64,000 nucleotides of DNA from Streptomyces sp. NBC_00569 (GCF_036345255.1 NZ_CP107783.1:1922001-1986000); one strand, 5' to 3'. Counted from the first letter of the stretch, positions 33,862 to 43,076 are shown. The notes: generated from the letters alone by a model not told the origin. A program made the numbers and translations.

Positions 33862-34263
33862 ATGACTGACATCATGAACGAACGTCCGTGGCCCGGTGGC
33901 ATCACCGCTATCACTCTGTTCACCGAAGATCTTGAAGCGACCAAGGTGTTCTATCGAGAGGTCTTCGACCTTCCGGTGGACTTCGAGAACGCCAATTCCG
34001 CCGTCTTCCGCTTCGGCGACACCCTGATCAATCTCCTCAAGAGCGCTGAGGCGCCAGGGTTGATTGACCCTGCGTCAGTTGGAGCCCCCGACGCCGGTTC
34101 CCGGTTCCAACTCACTTTGACTGTCGGTGATGTGGACGCGACGTGCGAGAGGCTGGCAGCGCGCGGTGTGAAGCTGCTGAACGGCCCGATGGATCGGCCC
34201 TGGGGCATACGCACCGCCTCATTCCGTGACCCCGGCGGACACATCTGGGAGATCGCCAAATGA
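33862..34263 (+). CDS. VOC (glyoxalase/bleomycin-resistance) family protein
   Basis: 133 aa from ATG 33862. Two beta-alpha-beta-beta-beta modules are visible (ITLFTEDLEATKVFYREVFD at the start, FRDPGGHIWEIAK at the end). The terminal DPGGHIWEI motif carries the usual metal-ligand Glu. Substrate not predictable. The frame is open upstream, but the start follows a poorly coding stretch. Confidence 0.85.
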   Translation: MTDIMNERPWPGGITAITLFTEDLEATKVFYREVFDLPVDFENANSAVFRFGDTLINLLKSAEAPGLIDPASVGAPDAGSRFQLTLTVGDVDATCERLAARGVKLLNGPMDRPWGIRTASFRDPGGHIWEIAK

Positions 34264-34295
34264 CGATACGGACGGAAACTGAGCGTTTTCCAATC

Positions 34296-35113
34296 TCACG
34301 CTGATGCGAAGTGAAGGACGAGGACGGCCTTCACGACATCGGGGATTCGGTTGGTGCTGCAGCGGAGCTTCCGCAGGAGGCGCCGGCCCTTCAGGGTGGC
34401 CATGGCCTGCTCGCCGACGCAGCGGATCTTGGCATGGGTGGTGTTGTGGCGGCGCTTCCATTTCTTGAGGCGACGGCCCCGAAACGGTACCCGTACGAGT
34501 CCGCCGGCTCCTTGATACGCCTTGTCCGCCCAGCATTTGAGTCCCGCCTTGGCGAGGGCTTCGATGATGCCGTGCTGTCGGGCTGCGGTCAGATCGTGAG
34601 TCGAGCCGGGCAGCGCCGACGAGGCCCGGAGCAGCCGTCCGAACGGGTCGGTGAGGGCCTGGAGGTTCAGCGGTGTCGTTGATGCTTCCCGGAGTAGTAC
34701 GGGGTGTCGGCGGCGATGCGGTCGATAGGCAGCAGTGTGCCGTCGAGGATGACGAACGCCTCCTCCCGTATTGTTCGCCTCGGCGAGGGACGGGGCGAGC
34801 AGGGACAGCACGGCGACGGCCTCGCGCATGAGCGGTACACGGTCGCGATCCCGATCCCGATGCCGAACCCGGCGGCGAGTTGGGCGGAGGTGTCACCGCA
34901 CCTCAGGTGCGCCAGAGCGAGCAGGGCCTGGCGGCCCGCGGTCAGCCGTCTCCATCGTGTGTCGATCTGCCGTCTGCGAGCGGCGAGTTGACCGGTCGGG
35001 TACCGCAAGGTGCGGGTGGACAGATCGATCGCCGACGGATAGACAAGCAAGCGAAGCTCCTGGCGGGGAACGTGGATCTTGGTCGTGACACCGTCTACCA
35101 GGAGCTTTTTCAT
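34296..35113 (-). pseudogene. decayed IS5-type (DDE_Tnp_4-like) transposase
   Basis: The N-terminal part (DLSTRTLRYPTGQLAARRRQ) and C-terminal part (LPGSTHDLTAARQHGIIEAL, CWADKAYQGAGG) belong to one transposase but lie in different frames. A frameshift near 34830 is apparently compensated near 34790. A third near 34680 ends the first frame after SGKHQRHR. It is non-functional. Confidence 0.8.
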
Positions 35114-35182
35114 GCTGCAGGGCGGGCCAACTGGCGGACCTCACCGCGAGGTTGGAAGAGGCTCAATGACCCGCAACGGGTG

Positions 35183-35662
35183 CTAGACGTGCTCGTTGGG
35201 GCTCATCGCGTGGTAGGTGTCGTCGCTCTCTGGCGCGCGCCGATTCCGCACAGAGGTCCAGACGGTGCGGCCGATCAGGGCCAGCACGATTGCGGCGGAT
35301 GCGTACTGGACGGTGGTCCAGGTGGCGATGACAACGGGGCCTTGCCCGTCTGCCTCGGCGCGGAGACGCATGTTGGTCTCAAAGAAGGCGATCAAGGGGA
35401 CGGAGATTCGGCACAGGAGGCCGAAAAAGTCATGCCGTCGGGCAAGGTAGCCTGCGAGACCCATCGGTGCGCCAAGAATAAGGGCGAACAGTACCCAGAG
35501 GAAAATCCCCGAGGAAAATCCTTCACCAACCGTACCGTGAGTTCCCGGTGGAACGGTCGGGTAGAGGTGCTTGAACGTGTAATACGCTACGACGGCGACC
35601 GTTAGTCCTGTGAAAGACAGTAGGGCGGACATTCTTTTAGCGAGGCTAAAATAGCCCACCAA
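35183..35662 (-). CDS. multi-pass membrane protein, start uncertain
   Basis: 159 aa from GTG 35662. At least four hydrophobic helices are visible (LLSFTGLTVAVVAYYTFKHL, GIFLWVLFALILGAPMGLAG). The same frame stays open and strongly hydrophobic back to about 35835 (VIPIAASLGTGLLLGLIGPA) without ATG or GTG. The true start may therefore be an unusual codon, or the 5' end may be damaged. The composition resembles DUF6518-like Streptomyces membrane proteins; tentative. Confidence 0.6.
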   Translation of the reverse strand: MVGYFSLAKRMSALLSFTGLTVAVVAYYTFKHLYPTVPPGTHGTVGEGFSSGIFLWVLFALILGAPMGLAGYLARRHDFFGLLCRISVPLIAFFETNMRLRAEADGQGPVVIATWTTVQYASAAIVLALIGRTVWTSVRNRRAPESDDTYHAMSPNEHV

Positions 35663-35876
35663 AAATGCGTAGCAGGCCCAGGGCCACCCACCGGAAAAGA
35701 TGAGGCTCAGGGCAATGCAGAGGCCGTTGCCTCCCTTGCCGGCGGCGGGGCCGATGAGGCCAAGCAGCAGCCCGGTCCCGAGAGATGCCGCGATTGGTAT
35801 GACGTAGGTGCGCAGAAGGCTGGCGATTTCAGACCCTCATTCCGTGGGGGGTTCGATACCGAGGATCGCGACGCGC

Positions 35877-35937
35877 GGTCGCTCATGGGCCGTGTGGCTC
35901 CACGGCCTACGTGTGGCTCCACGGCCTATGAGCGACC
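35877..35937. terminator. long hairpin with internal 19-bp tandem repeat
   Basis: GGTCGCTCATGGGCCGTG (35877-35894) pairs with 35920-35937 with one mismatch over 18 bp. Inside, CGTGTGGCTCCACGGCCTA is directly repeated (35891-35909 and 35910-35928). It lies 50 bp after the secreted-peptide gene on the minus strand and probably terminates it. Confidence 0.6.
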
Positions 35938-35987
35938 ACTCTTGATCCGGTCAACGGTCCCCGCTGGAACGGATCAGTGAACCGCTA

Positions 35988-36467
35988 CTACTTGGTAGCG
36001 TAGTACGTCTTGCAGGTGTACGCGGCGCCCGTGGTCCGGTGGGCGTTGGATGTCGAGCCCTTGGACACCCACCCGCTGGAAACCGTCACATTGGCGATGT
36101 TCACCGAAGACTTGTGGGTCTTCGTCTGGTGAGCGTAGTTCGAGTAGCAGTACTTATCGGTTGCGGCCGCGCCCGTGAGGTACCAGCCGTAGCACCACTT
36201 GCCGCCGCTGTCCGGGTTGGTGCACGCCTCGACCTGCGGGCGGATGACCGAGGGGTCCATCTCGAACTCCGCCACACCCCATTCCTTCGGGTCACCCAGC
36301 TCTGCGGGCGGCTGCGTGCCATCGCCACGCGTGTGGTACTCGATGGTGGCGTTATAGGGATTCCCCGTCGCCTCGGGCGCCTCCGCGGCCGAAGACATTG
36401 TGGAGCCGCTCACCGCAAGGGCGAGACCCGCGAAACCGAGGGCTATTGACTTGGCAAACTTCTTCAC
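35988..36467 (-). CDS. secreted lactococcin 972-like protein
   Basis: 159 aa. A Sec signal peptide (KSIALGFAGLALAVSGSTMS, then SAAEA) is followed by a roughly 55-residue acidic pro-like region and a C-terminal domain of about 70 residues. That domain has the pattern GGKWCYGW, YSNYAHQTKTHKSSV, SGWVSKG seen in the lactococcin 972 bacteriocin family. Four cysteines in the mature part may form disulfides, which the classic peptide lacks. The family target is lipid II in dividing cells; activity here is untested. The usual ABC immunity genes are absent nearby. Confidence 0.65.
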   Translation of the reverse strand: MKKFAKSIALGFAGLALAVSGSTMSSAAEAPEATGNPYNATIEYHTRGDGTQPPAELGDPKEWGVAEFEMDPSVIRPQVEACTNPDSGGKWCYGWYLTGAAATDKYCYSNYAHQTKTHKSSVNIANVTVSSGWVSKGSTSNAHRTTGAAYTCKTYYATK

Positions 36468-36757
36468 TATGGATCCCCCTCATGAAACTCCCCGTGTGGA
36501 AGTTCGAGCTTGATCATGAGTGAAGCTCCAGTGAAAGTCAATGTCACATTAAAGATGGCGTAAATCTTCCCTGCGTCCGCTACGTACGCTTTGGAGCGTA
36601 GCGAGGGTCGATAATTGTTGAGCTCGCAACTTTCGGCCTCTGTGGGCTTGATTGGTGTTGTTGGCTTGAAATGGCCCTCGCGTATTGCCGTCGGCGTTCG
36701 CGTGCTTAACCCGTGCATTTGAGGTCACAGCGCTACTGGATCTCGATTTCGTGGCCT
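36468..36757. other. upstream region of the secreted-peptide gene
   Basis: Noticeably more AT-rich than its surroundings, with no convincing gene. A GGGGGATCC purine run at 36471-36479 (plus-strand ATCCCCCT) is the ribosome-binding site region. The promoter is probably here, but no clear -10/-35 pair can be assigned. Confidence 0.4.
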
Positions 36758-37000
36758 TCAGCTGAGTACCTTGGCGTACCAGCGATCCGCCCTGCCATGC
36801 CCTTCGTATGGCGCGATCTCCTCGTAGACGTGCCTGATGAACAAACCGGGGCGGGGGATCCGACACAGCTGCGGTGACCCACGCCGGATCAATGCTCGGG
36901 CCACCGTCTGAAGAGCCTCTTTGTCAGTGCTGCCGGATACGGTCAGCACCACGACTACGTCCTCCCGTACGGCCTCACCCCGGTGGCTTCTGGAGGCCAC
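36758..37000 (-). CDS. small hypothetical protein
   Basis: 80 aa with reasonable coding character (VVVVLTVSGSTDKEALQTVA, RPGLFIRHVYEEIAPYEGHG). No family recognised. It may be a shortened remnant, since it abuts a degraded plus-strand frame. Confidence 0.4.
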   Translation of the reverse strand: MASRSHRGEAVREDVVVVLTVSGSTDKEALQTVARALIRRGSPQLCRIPRPGLFIRHVYEEIAPYEGHGRADRWYAKVLS

Positions 37001-37605
37001 CTGTCATGCCGCACCCGCCGACGGACCAGCCTGGCACGCACAGCTCGAACTCCTGCGTTCCGTCGGCTTCTTTGACCCGGGCCGCGATGTGTGGCTGGTG
37101 CGCATTGGCGCCCTCAATGTCGGTGCACTGACTGCGCTGAACACCCTGTACGGAGCCGCGTCCCGCTACCGCACCCAGATTAGCTTCACCTCCGTCGCAG
37201 CCCCTCCCGGCTGGAAGGGCCCGGACCTTCGAGGGCGACGGCGAACTGGCCCAGCTCGTGGCAGCTGCCGCCGACCGCGGACGCCGCCTGGGCCAGTTGC
37301 CGGCCTCCTGATCCGGGACCCCGACCAACGCTGTGCGGGGCGGCCTGCCGAATGTGCAACGCCCCTCGCCGGACAAGCGAAGGGCGAAGTGACGGCGATC
37401 TACGAACAGCGCTTTGCCTGGGCTCTCGCTCAGCAGAGCGGCATCGCTGGCCGTGCTGCTCGTAGTGACTCGCGCAGCGCTCGCACTGCCGCGGCGATCT
37501 CATCATCAGCGCGGTGGCACCGAAGGCCGATGCCGCGGCACGGCCCTCCATTTTGAGCTGTGCCCGTCCCGCGGCCTCTGCCCCGCCAACTGGCCGCTAG
37601 AAGGA
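37001..37605. other. degraded coding remnants without an intact gene
   Basis: Plus-strand pieces WHAQLELLRSVGFFDPGRDV and WLVRIGALNVGALTALNTLY (about 37035-37155), and in another frame FEGDGELAQLVAAAADRGRR (about 37220-37310), look like one frameshifted protein of unknown family. The rest shows nothing clear. Confidence 0.35.
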
Positions 37606-39084
37606 TCAGTTCCTGCTCAGGGTGCGGGTGATACCGGCAAGTACCGCAGTCGTCAGGATCCAGCCGGCGGCGATGAGGGCGTAAGACAGCCAAGCAGTCG
37701 CTCCTCCCATCCAGTACCAGGAAGTGCGTTGGCCGAGACCACCGATGGGGATCAACAGGTCGAGGGTGTAGACGAACGGGTTGAAGGGTGGAACTTGGCC
37801 GGGTTGAGTCGGCCGGGGTGCGTGGGCGGCGAAGATCGTGGTCCCGAGCAGTACGAGAGCGGCGAGCCACACGCCTGCCAACCAGGGGCGGTAGCCGTAG
37901 CCGACGGTGGCGTCGATGAGGTGGCCCCACAGGCGGGAGGGCAGGCCGAGGGTCCCTCTGCGTTGGCGCTGCTTGGCCAACAGGACTCGTCGGGCGTCGT
38001 CGTCGTGGCCGATCACCCGGTACCAAGCGGCAAGTTGCTCGTAGGGCTGGGCGGCGTAGTTGGGTTGCCGTCGTATCCATGCCAGGCGGCGCTCCACCGA
38101 CACCGCGTGGACATCACCGCTCTCATGGAAGGAACCGTAGGTGAACCCCTGCAGTCGCACAGTCTCCGGCCAGGAGCTTTCTTGGTCGTGGACGGTCACG
38201 GCCTGGGCATTCTGCAGGTCGACCTGTCCGGACGGCGGCTCGGCCGGGGTGAAGACGAAGATTCCTGCCTGCATTCGGGCGCAGTCCAGCGCCGTACCGC
38301 GGGCCCGTAAGGTGGCGCCGTCGAGGGTGAGCTGGTCGGTTATCTGCGTGCCCCGCAGGCTGACCGTTCCCTCGGCCGTGAAGCCCTGGGACAGCGCCAT
38401 GCTGCTCACCACTGCTTGGTCGGCGAGGAGCGCCACGCCATCGGGGTGGTGTAGTTGCGCTTGTTCCATGTGTAGGCCGCCGGGCAGTTGAGCGCCCGGG
38501 AGACGTATACCGCCGTGCACGGTGGTTCCACGGCAGAACAGTCCGGCCTCCATGACGAGCCCGCCGGCGAAGACAGCCCAGTCGCCGGGGTGTGAGACGA
38601 CCGCGTCTCTGAGCTTCAGCTCGCCGGACAGGCGCGCGTTCATCAACGAGAGTCTGCCGTTCAGGACCGTGCGGCGAAGGACGACCCTGCCTGCCACACG
38701 GGCCATGGTCAGGGTGAGTCCCGCAAGCCTGCTGTCCGTGATCTCGATCGTCCGGGTTTCGGCTCCGAACAGATTGAGGTCCTGCTCGAACCAGCACCCC
38801 TCGAACCACATCCCGTGCCCGATCTCGGCTTCGCTCAGGTCGAGCGCGCCACTGATTCGGGCACCCGCGAGCCGCAACGCAGGAACATTTCCAGGTTGTC
38901 CTGGATTTCCGCCGAGGAGCAGGGTGGCTACGACGGTAGCCCTGATCGTCCGCTCGACGCCCCAATCTTCGCCGTTGTCGGGGGCGTCCTGCGCACCACC
39001 CGTCCGGAAGTCCACCAGGTGCCCAGCGGGGTAGGCATCCCACACCTGGCGCTCTGACGACGTGAGTTCCTCGTACGTGTACAT
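37606..39084 (-). CDS. pentapeptide-like repeat membrane protein ('membrane-associated oxidoreductase' type)
   Basis: 492 aa. The region 65-330 is a chain of irregular beta-helix repeats (LRLAGARISGALDLSEAEIG, LSGELKLRDAV). The last 120 residues have two or three membrane helices (WLAGVWLAALVLLGTTIFAA, TAWLSYALIAAGWILTTAVL). Streptomyces homologues are often labelled membrane-associated oxidoreductase, but no catalytic motif is visible. Role unknown. Confidence 0.75.
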   Translation of the reverse strand: MYTYEELTSSERQVWDAYPAGHLVDFRTGGAQDAPDNGEDWGVERTIRATVVATLLLGGNPGQPGNVPALRLAGARISGALDLSEAEIGHGMWFEGCWFEQDLNLFGAETRTIEITDSRLAGLTLTMARVAGRVVLRRTVLNGRLSLMNARLSGELKLRDAVVSHPGDWAVFAGGLVMEAGLFCRGTTVHGGIRLPGAQLPGGLHMEQAQLHHPDGVALLADQAVVSSMALSQGFTAEGTVSLRGTQITDQLTLDGATLRARGTALDCARMQAGIFVFTPAEPPSGQVDLQNAQAVTVHDQESSWPETVRLQGFTYGSFHESGDVHAVSVERRLAWIRRQPNYAAQPYEQLAAWYRVIGHDDDARRVLLAKQRQRRGTLGLPSRLWGHLIDATVGYGYRPWLAGVWLAALVLLGTTIFAAHAPRPTQPGQVPPFNPFVYTLDLLIPIGGLGQRTSWYWMGGATAWLSYALIAAGWILTTAVLAGITRTLSRN

Positions 39085-39117
39085 CCCAGAAGGCTAAGCT
39101 CGAGTAACCTCTGTGAT

Positions 39118-39690
39118 TCATCTGCCTCGAACGTCCCATTCGTGGGAGAGGATCGACATCACTACCTCATCGAGCCATGCACCGTCACGCAGCTGTACCT
39201 GCCGTCGCGTGCCTTCCTCAACAAAGCCCACCTTCTCGTAGACCCGCCGTGCTCTGTGGTTGTGGGAGTACACGTCCAGCTGAATTCTGTGCAGGCCAAT
39301 CTGCTCGAAGGCGTAGCCCACGATGAGACGTGTGGCTTCGGTGCCCAGCCCTCTGCCCCGCCCGCCAGGGCCGATCAGGGTCCGGAAGACGCAGCTGCGG
39401 TGAGCCGGATTCCAGTCATAGAGGACGACCTCGCCGACTACAGCTCCCGTCTCGCGGTCGGTAACTGCGAGATCAAGCCGGTCGGCTTGCTCACCACGTG
39501 ATCCGTACCAGGCCCGCAGTCGCTCCACAGTGAGCTCAGCGGAGGGTTCAAAGGTGTAGCGGATGACCTCAGGGTCTTCGATGATCTCGGCGATGGCGGT
39601 CGCGTCGGCCTCGGTGAAGGGGCGCAACAGAGCCTTCTCGCCAGTGAGAACTGGCTTGTGGGAAAGGTCGGCGAACGTGCTGCTGCTCAT
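39118..39690 (-). CDS. GNAT-family N-acetyltransferase (RimJ/RimL-like)
   Basis: 190 aa from ATG 39690. It shows the acetyl-CoA binding core GPGGRGRGLGTEATRLIVGY and the RimJ/RimL-type ending (LHRIQLDVYSHNHRARRVYE, KVGFVEEG). The frame is open upstream but overlaps a transposase relic. Substrate unknown. Confidence 0.9.
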   Translation of the reverse strand: MSSSTFADLSHKPVLTGEKALLRPFTEADATAIAEIIEDPEVIRYTFEPSAELTVERLRAWYGSRGEQADRLDLAVTDRETGAVVGEVVLYDWNPAHRSCVFRTLIGPGGRGRGLGTEATRLIVGYAFEQIGLHRIQLDVYSHNHRARRVYEKVGFVEEGTRRQVQLRDGAWLDEVVMSILSHEWDVRGR

Positions 39691-39771
39691 CCAGGGATCT
39701 TCGGTGTAGTGCCGGCATCCACGCAACGGCCTTTGCACACCATCTGGTCCGCAGAATGATCCGTCAGGGAC

Positions 39772-40017
39772 GACTGGGTGCATCTGCGCACGACCGATCC
39801 GATCGAATCCACTTTCAAAACCGTCGAGTTGAGGGGCTGGGTCACCCGCGGCGCCGGCAGCTCGGCTGCCGCCCTGGCGATGGTCTTCGAGCTCACCGGG
39901 TCCGCACAGGCCCGCCGGCGGGCGATCACCACACCCCGCCTCGCCGCCCTCGTCCGCAGCGGCGCCCGCTTCGAACGCGGCGTCCTGGTCGAGCGTGAAC
40001 AGGTCGTCGTGGCATGA
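39772..40017 (+). pseudogene. IS256-family transposase C-terminal remnant
   Basis: The frame reads HLRTTDPIESTFKTVELRGW and VLVEREQVVVA at the end, matching the last 75-80 residues of IS256-family transposases (TTNPIEST...RARFERG). The catalytic part is missing. It overlaps the next fragment's ATG (ATGA). Confidence 0.8.
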
Positions 40018-40142
40018 GCGAGTCAAGGGAACGCCCGCTGCTGGTCCTGGATGTCGACGGACGTCTCCTGCCGTTCGGCGACGGCCCGCAGTACGAGCCG
40101 ACCGTGACGTTCGTCAACGCCTGCTACCTGCAAAGGCGTTGA
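40014..40142 (+). pseudogene. N-terminal fragment of a HAD-type hydrolase
   Basis: 42 codons beginning MSESRERPLLVLDVDGRLLP. This is the DxDG nucleophile motif of HAD phosphatases, with Arg where Thr is usual, and a stop soon after. The catalytic domain is absent, so it is a stump. Confidence 0.6.
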
Positions 40143-40160
40143 CCGGGCCATGCTGCTGCG

Positions 40161-40859
40161 GTGAACCGCTATCTGCTCGACGACCGTCGCCCGGAGGCCG
40201 GCGAACGGTTCGCGGCGCTCGCCGAGATGTTCGACCCGTGGACCTTTCGTCACCTCGACGACCTGGGGCTCGGTGAAGGATGGCGGTGCTGGGAGGTCGG
40301 TGCCGGCGGCGTCTCGGTGCCACGCGACTTGGCGGAGCGCGTGGGGCCCAGCGGCCGGGTGCTGGCCACGGACATCGACGTGTCGTGGGCCGAGCCCGCG
40401 GCCGGGCGCGCGCTCGAGGTACGCCGGCACGACGTGATCCGCGACCCACCGCCGGCGGAGACGTTCGACCTGGTCCACGCCCGGCTGGTTCTGATCCACC
40501 TGAAGGATCGCGCGGCCGCGATGCGTGTCATGATCGGTGCGCTCCGGCCGGGCGGACGGCTGGTGATCGAGGACGGGGACCCAGGCCTGCAGCCACTCGC
40601 CTGCCCGGACGAGCGCGGCCCCGAGGAAGCCCTGGCGAACCGGTTGCGCACCCGGATCCGAACGCTGATGGCCGAGCGCGGGGCGGACCTCGCATACGGT
40701 CGTACGCTGCCCCGGCTGCTGCGTGAGTCAGGCCCGACGGACGTTGGCGCCGAGGCCTACTTCCCTATGGCGTCACGCGCGTGCGCGGTCCTGGAGGCGG
40801 CTACCGTCCAGCACGTCCGCGACCGGCTCCTGGCCGCGGAACTGGCGACGGCCGAATAA
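40161..40859 (+). CDS. SAM-dependent methyltransferase, truncated by an in-frame stop
   Basis: 232 aa from GTG 40161. The SAM motif is altered (CWEVGAGGVSVPRDLAE) but recognisable, with LATDIDVSWAE and the later HARLVLIHLKDRAAAM. After the TAA at 40857 the same frame continues with IETHLANLAHGDLDLMLAPL and ends ITAWGRKAA-TGA at 40949, which is the normal C-terminus of this family. It is either a recent nonsense mutation or a slightly shortened but active protein. Confidence 0.75.
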   Translation: MNRYLLDDRRPEAGERFAALAEMFDPWTFRHLDDLGLGEGWRCWEVGAGGVSVPRDLAERVGPSGRVLATDIDVSWAEPAAGRALEVRRHDVIRDPPPAETFDLVHARLVLIHLKDRAAAMRVMIGALRPGGRLVIEDGDPGLQPLACPDERGPEEALANRLRTRIRTLMAERGADLAYGRTLPRLLRESGPTDVGAEAYFPMASRACAVLEAATVQHVRDRLLAAELATAE

Positions 40860-41036
40860 ATCGAGACGCATCTCGCGAACCTCGCGCACGGCGACCTGGA
40901 CCTCATGCTCGCACCGCTGATCACCGCATGGGGCCGCAAGGCGGCCTGACACTCCATGCCACCGGCCGCTCGGGCCTCGTTCGATGAAGCGTCGGCGCAG
41001 TCCCTGCGACTCTCCCGGCTGCGCTTGCGCCGGATC

Positions 41037-41063
41037 GCCCCGCGGCGCGTGTCTGCGGGGCGC
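41037..41063. terminator. hairpin after the small secreted peptide gene
   Basis: CGCCCCGC (41037-41044) pairs with GCGGGGCG (41056-41063) with an 11-base loop, just downstream of the minus-strand gene ending at 41075. On that strand a T-poor tail follows. Confidence 0.45.
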
Positions 41064-41074
41064 CTTGTGGGGTT

Positions 41075-41281
41075 TTAGTCGACCGCCTCCCCGTTGTGCA
41101 TACCGCCCTTGCAGAGGTTGTCCGTCAGATCGGGCATCCCGCCGGCCTGCTTGCACTCAGAAGGCGTGACGGCGGTTGGGGCACCCTGTGCGGCGGCGCT
41201 GGCGCTGGCGACGCCCGTGAGGCCGAGTCCGGCGAGGGCTGCCGTGGCGACGACGGCGGGAAGGATTCGTCGAATGCGCAT
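41075..41281 (-). CDS. small secreted protein
   Basis: 68 aa. A Sec signal peptide (RILPAVVATAALAGLGLTGV, ASA cleavage) leaves a mature peptide of about 38 residues with two cysteines (ECKQAGG and NLCKGG). It lacks the chaplin motif. A ribosome-binding site (AAGGGGAAC) precedes the ATG. Function unknown. Confidence 0.75.
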   Translation of the reverse strand: MRIRRILPAVVATAALAGLGLTGVASASAAAQGAPTAVTPSECKQAGGMPDLTDNLCKGGMHNGEAVD

Positions 41282-41538
41282 TTAGTTCCCCTTTCACGGA
41301 TTGTCCCGGTTGGGGCACTAATCAGCTTAATCGCCATGCAGGTGGCACGTCATGTTGCGCCATTCAGGTGACAGCACTGTCGGATGCGGGGCCGGCGGCG
41401 CGACCCGTCGGACAGGCCCTGGCTCGAGTTTCAACCTCTGCCTGGTTCGCCAGCCGTGCGGAGCTGCTCCCTGCAACTACCAGGCTCCTCAGGCGTGGTC
41501 ACGGCCGGATACATGCGGTGTCGGTGGCGGCTGCCAGG

Positions 41539-42474
41539 ATGTCGCTCATGACGATCAAGAACGTAGCCCGGCATGACGTGAGTGAGCCGCGGATCGAACA
41601 GGCACTGGAGAACATCTGGCGGCGGGCCCGCGGCCGCTGGCACACGATGCAATACGACTGCTACTCCGATGAGGAGCTGCAGGGAATGCGCGACGAGCTC
41701 CTCGACCACATAGCCGCCCGCACGGTGACGGAACCCGAGCCCGGCACTGCCCCGTCACACATCGTCCTGCGCACCACGGCCGAGTGCGCTCTGGGACTCC
41801 TGAGCCTGGGCTGCTACCCCAACGGCGACCAAGAGATCTCCTTCACTCTCATTGACGAGAAGCTCAGCAGCGAGGACACCGACTTCGAGGCTGTGGTGGA
41901 GCAGGCGGCGACCGCGAGGACCTGGCTGGACGCGTTCGCTTTGTCTGTGATCAGCGGCATGATCTGGGAACAGCACCTGGTCATCGGACTGCTGCTGCGC
42001 GGCGACTATGCGCCTGACATCCGTAACGGTGTGCCGCACTCGAAGCGGGCATCGAAGTCGGACCCGGGCGAGCTGGCGGAGATGGACGCCTTGTGCGGCT
42101 ACCTCACGCAGGCCGAAGGGCATCTGCCCCGTCACTGGCCGTCGGTGACGCTGTGCAAGCCGAATGCCGGCGTGCGCGCCGATGCACAGCGGCAGCTGGA
42201 TACTCTCGATGCGCTGACGCCAGATCAGCGCCTCCTGCATGTGCTTTTGGAGGATGACCAGTTGGCCTTCGAACAGGCCCTGGAGCATCGTCTTGTCCAG
42301 CACCGGGAGAGCGCACCCTGCGATGCGGCGCCCCGCAGCCTCCTGCCGCACAAGACCATCGCCCTGGCCGCCCTGGCAGTCCAAGTACACAGCTGGGACT
42401 TGCGCGTCCAATCTGCTTACCTGCCGCAGGCCATGCTGAGCGCCCCCGAAAGCGCGCCGTCGACCAGTGACTGA
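41539..42474 (+). CDS. Imm49-like immunity protein
   Basis: 311 aa from ATG 41539 (ATG 41548 also possible). Segments ATARTWLDAFALSVISGMIW and GLLLRGDYAPDIRNGVPHSK, plus ELAEMDALCGYLTQAEGH, match the Imm49 family of polymorphic-toxin immunity proteins, abundant as solo genes in Streptomyces. No cognate toxin is adjacent. Confidence 0.75.
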   Translation: MSLMTIKNVARHDVSEPRIEQALENIWRRARGRWHTMQYDCYSDEELQGMRDELLDHIAARTVTEPEPGTAPSHIVLRTTAECALGLLSLGCYPNGDQEISFTLIDEKLSSEDTDFEAVVEQAATARTWLDAFALSVISGMIWEQHLVIGLLLRGDYAPDIRNGVPHSKRASKSDPGELAEMDALCGYLTQAEGHLPRHWPSVTLCKPNAGVRADAQRQLDTLDALTPDQRLLHVLLEDDQLAFEQALEHRLVQHRESAPCDAAPRSLLPHKTIALAALAVQVHSWDLRVQSAYLPQAMLSAPESAPSTSD

Positions 42475-42623
42475 ACCTGCGCTCTCACCACTGTCTGGGG
42501 TGCTGCCTCAGCATGAGTCTTGACGCCCGACCGCCGGCTCCCCTCCCGGCCGTGTTCATGCGTGCTCACGGACATCCATCCATCACTATGCAAGGAAACA
42601 TCCGATTTGCCTGGAGGCCTTGC

Positions 42624-43076
42624 ATGCAACGTGACGGTTTTCCTGCCCCGGATTCCGGGCTCCTCCTCACTCACTTTCTGACAGTGGCCGACGTAGCCCG
42701 ATCTCGCGCCTTCTACGCCGACGTTCTCGGCGGTGAGGTCGTGCTCGAGGAGAACCCCTGCACCATCAAGCTCGCCAATGGATGGATCATCATGAATCCG
42801 GGCGGCGGCCCCACCCCGGACAAGCCAGACGTCACCCTGCGCCCGCCCACCGACCCGAGCACGGTCAGCAGCTTCCTCAACCTCCGTGTCGCCGACATCG
42901 AGGCATGTCACCGAGAGTGGAGTGCGAAGGGCGCCGAGTTCCTCACGCCACCCATCGATCGCAAGGCCGAGCTGCGGTGCTACTTGCGCGATCCGGACGG
43001 CTATCTCATTGAAGTCGGGCAGGCCACCGGCATGCTGCAGGGCGTTTACGCCGACCCGCCCGCCGGTACAAGCTAG
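42624..43076 (+). CDS. VOC (glyoxalase-like) family protein
   Basis: 150 aa from ATG 42624 with a strong GGAGG ribosome-binding site 7 bases upstream. It shows LTVADVARSRAFYADVLGGE and the C-terminal YLRDPDGYLIEVGQATGML typical of VOC proteins. Substrate unknown. A strong hairpin terminator follows. Confidence 0.9.
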   Translation: MQRDGFPAPDSGLLLTHFLTVADVARSRAFYADVLGGEVVLEENPCTIKLANGWIIMNPGGGPTPDKPDVTLRPPTDPSTVSSFLNLRVADIEACHREWSAKGAEFLTPPIDRKAELRCYLRDPDGYLIEVGQATGMLQGVYADPPAGTS

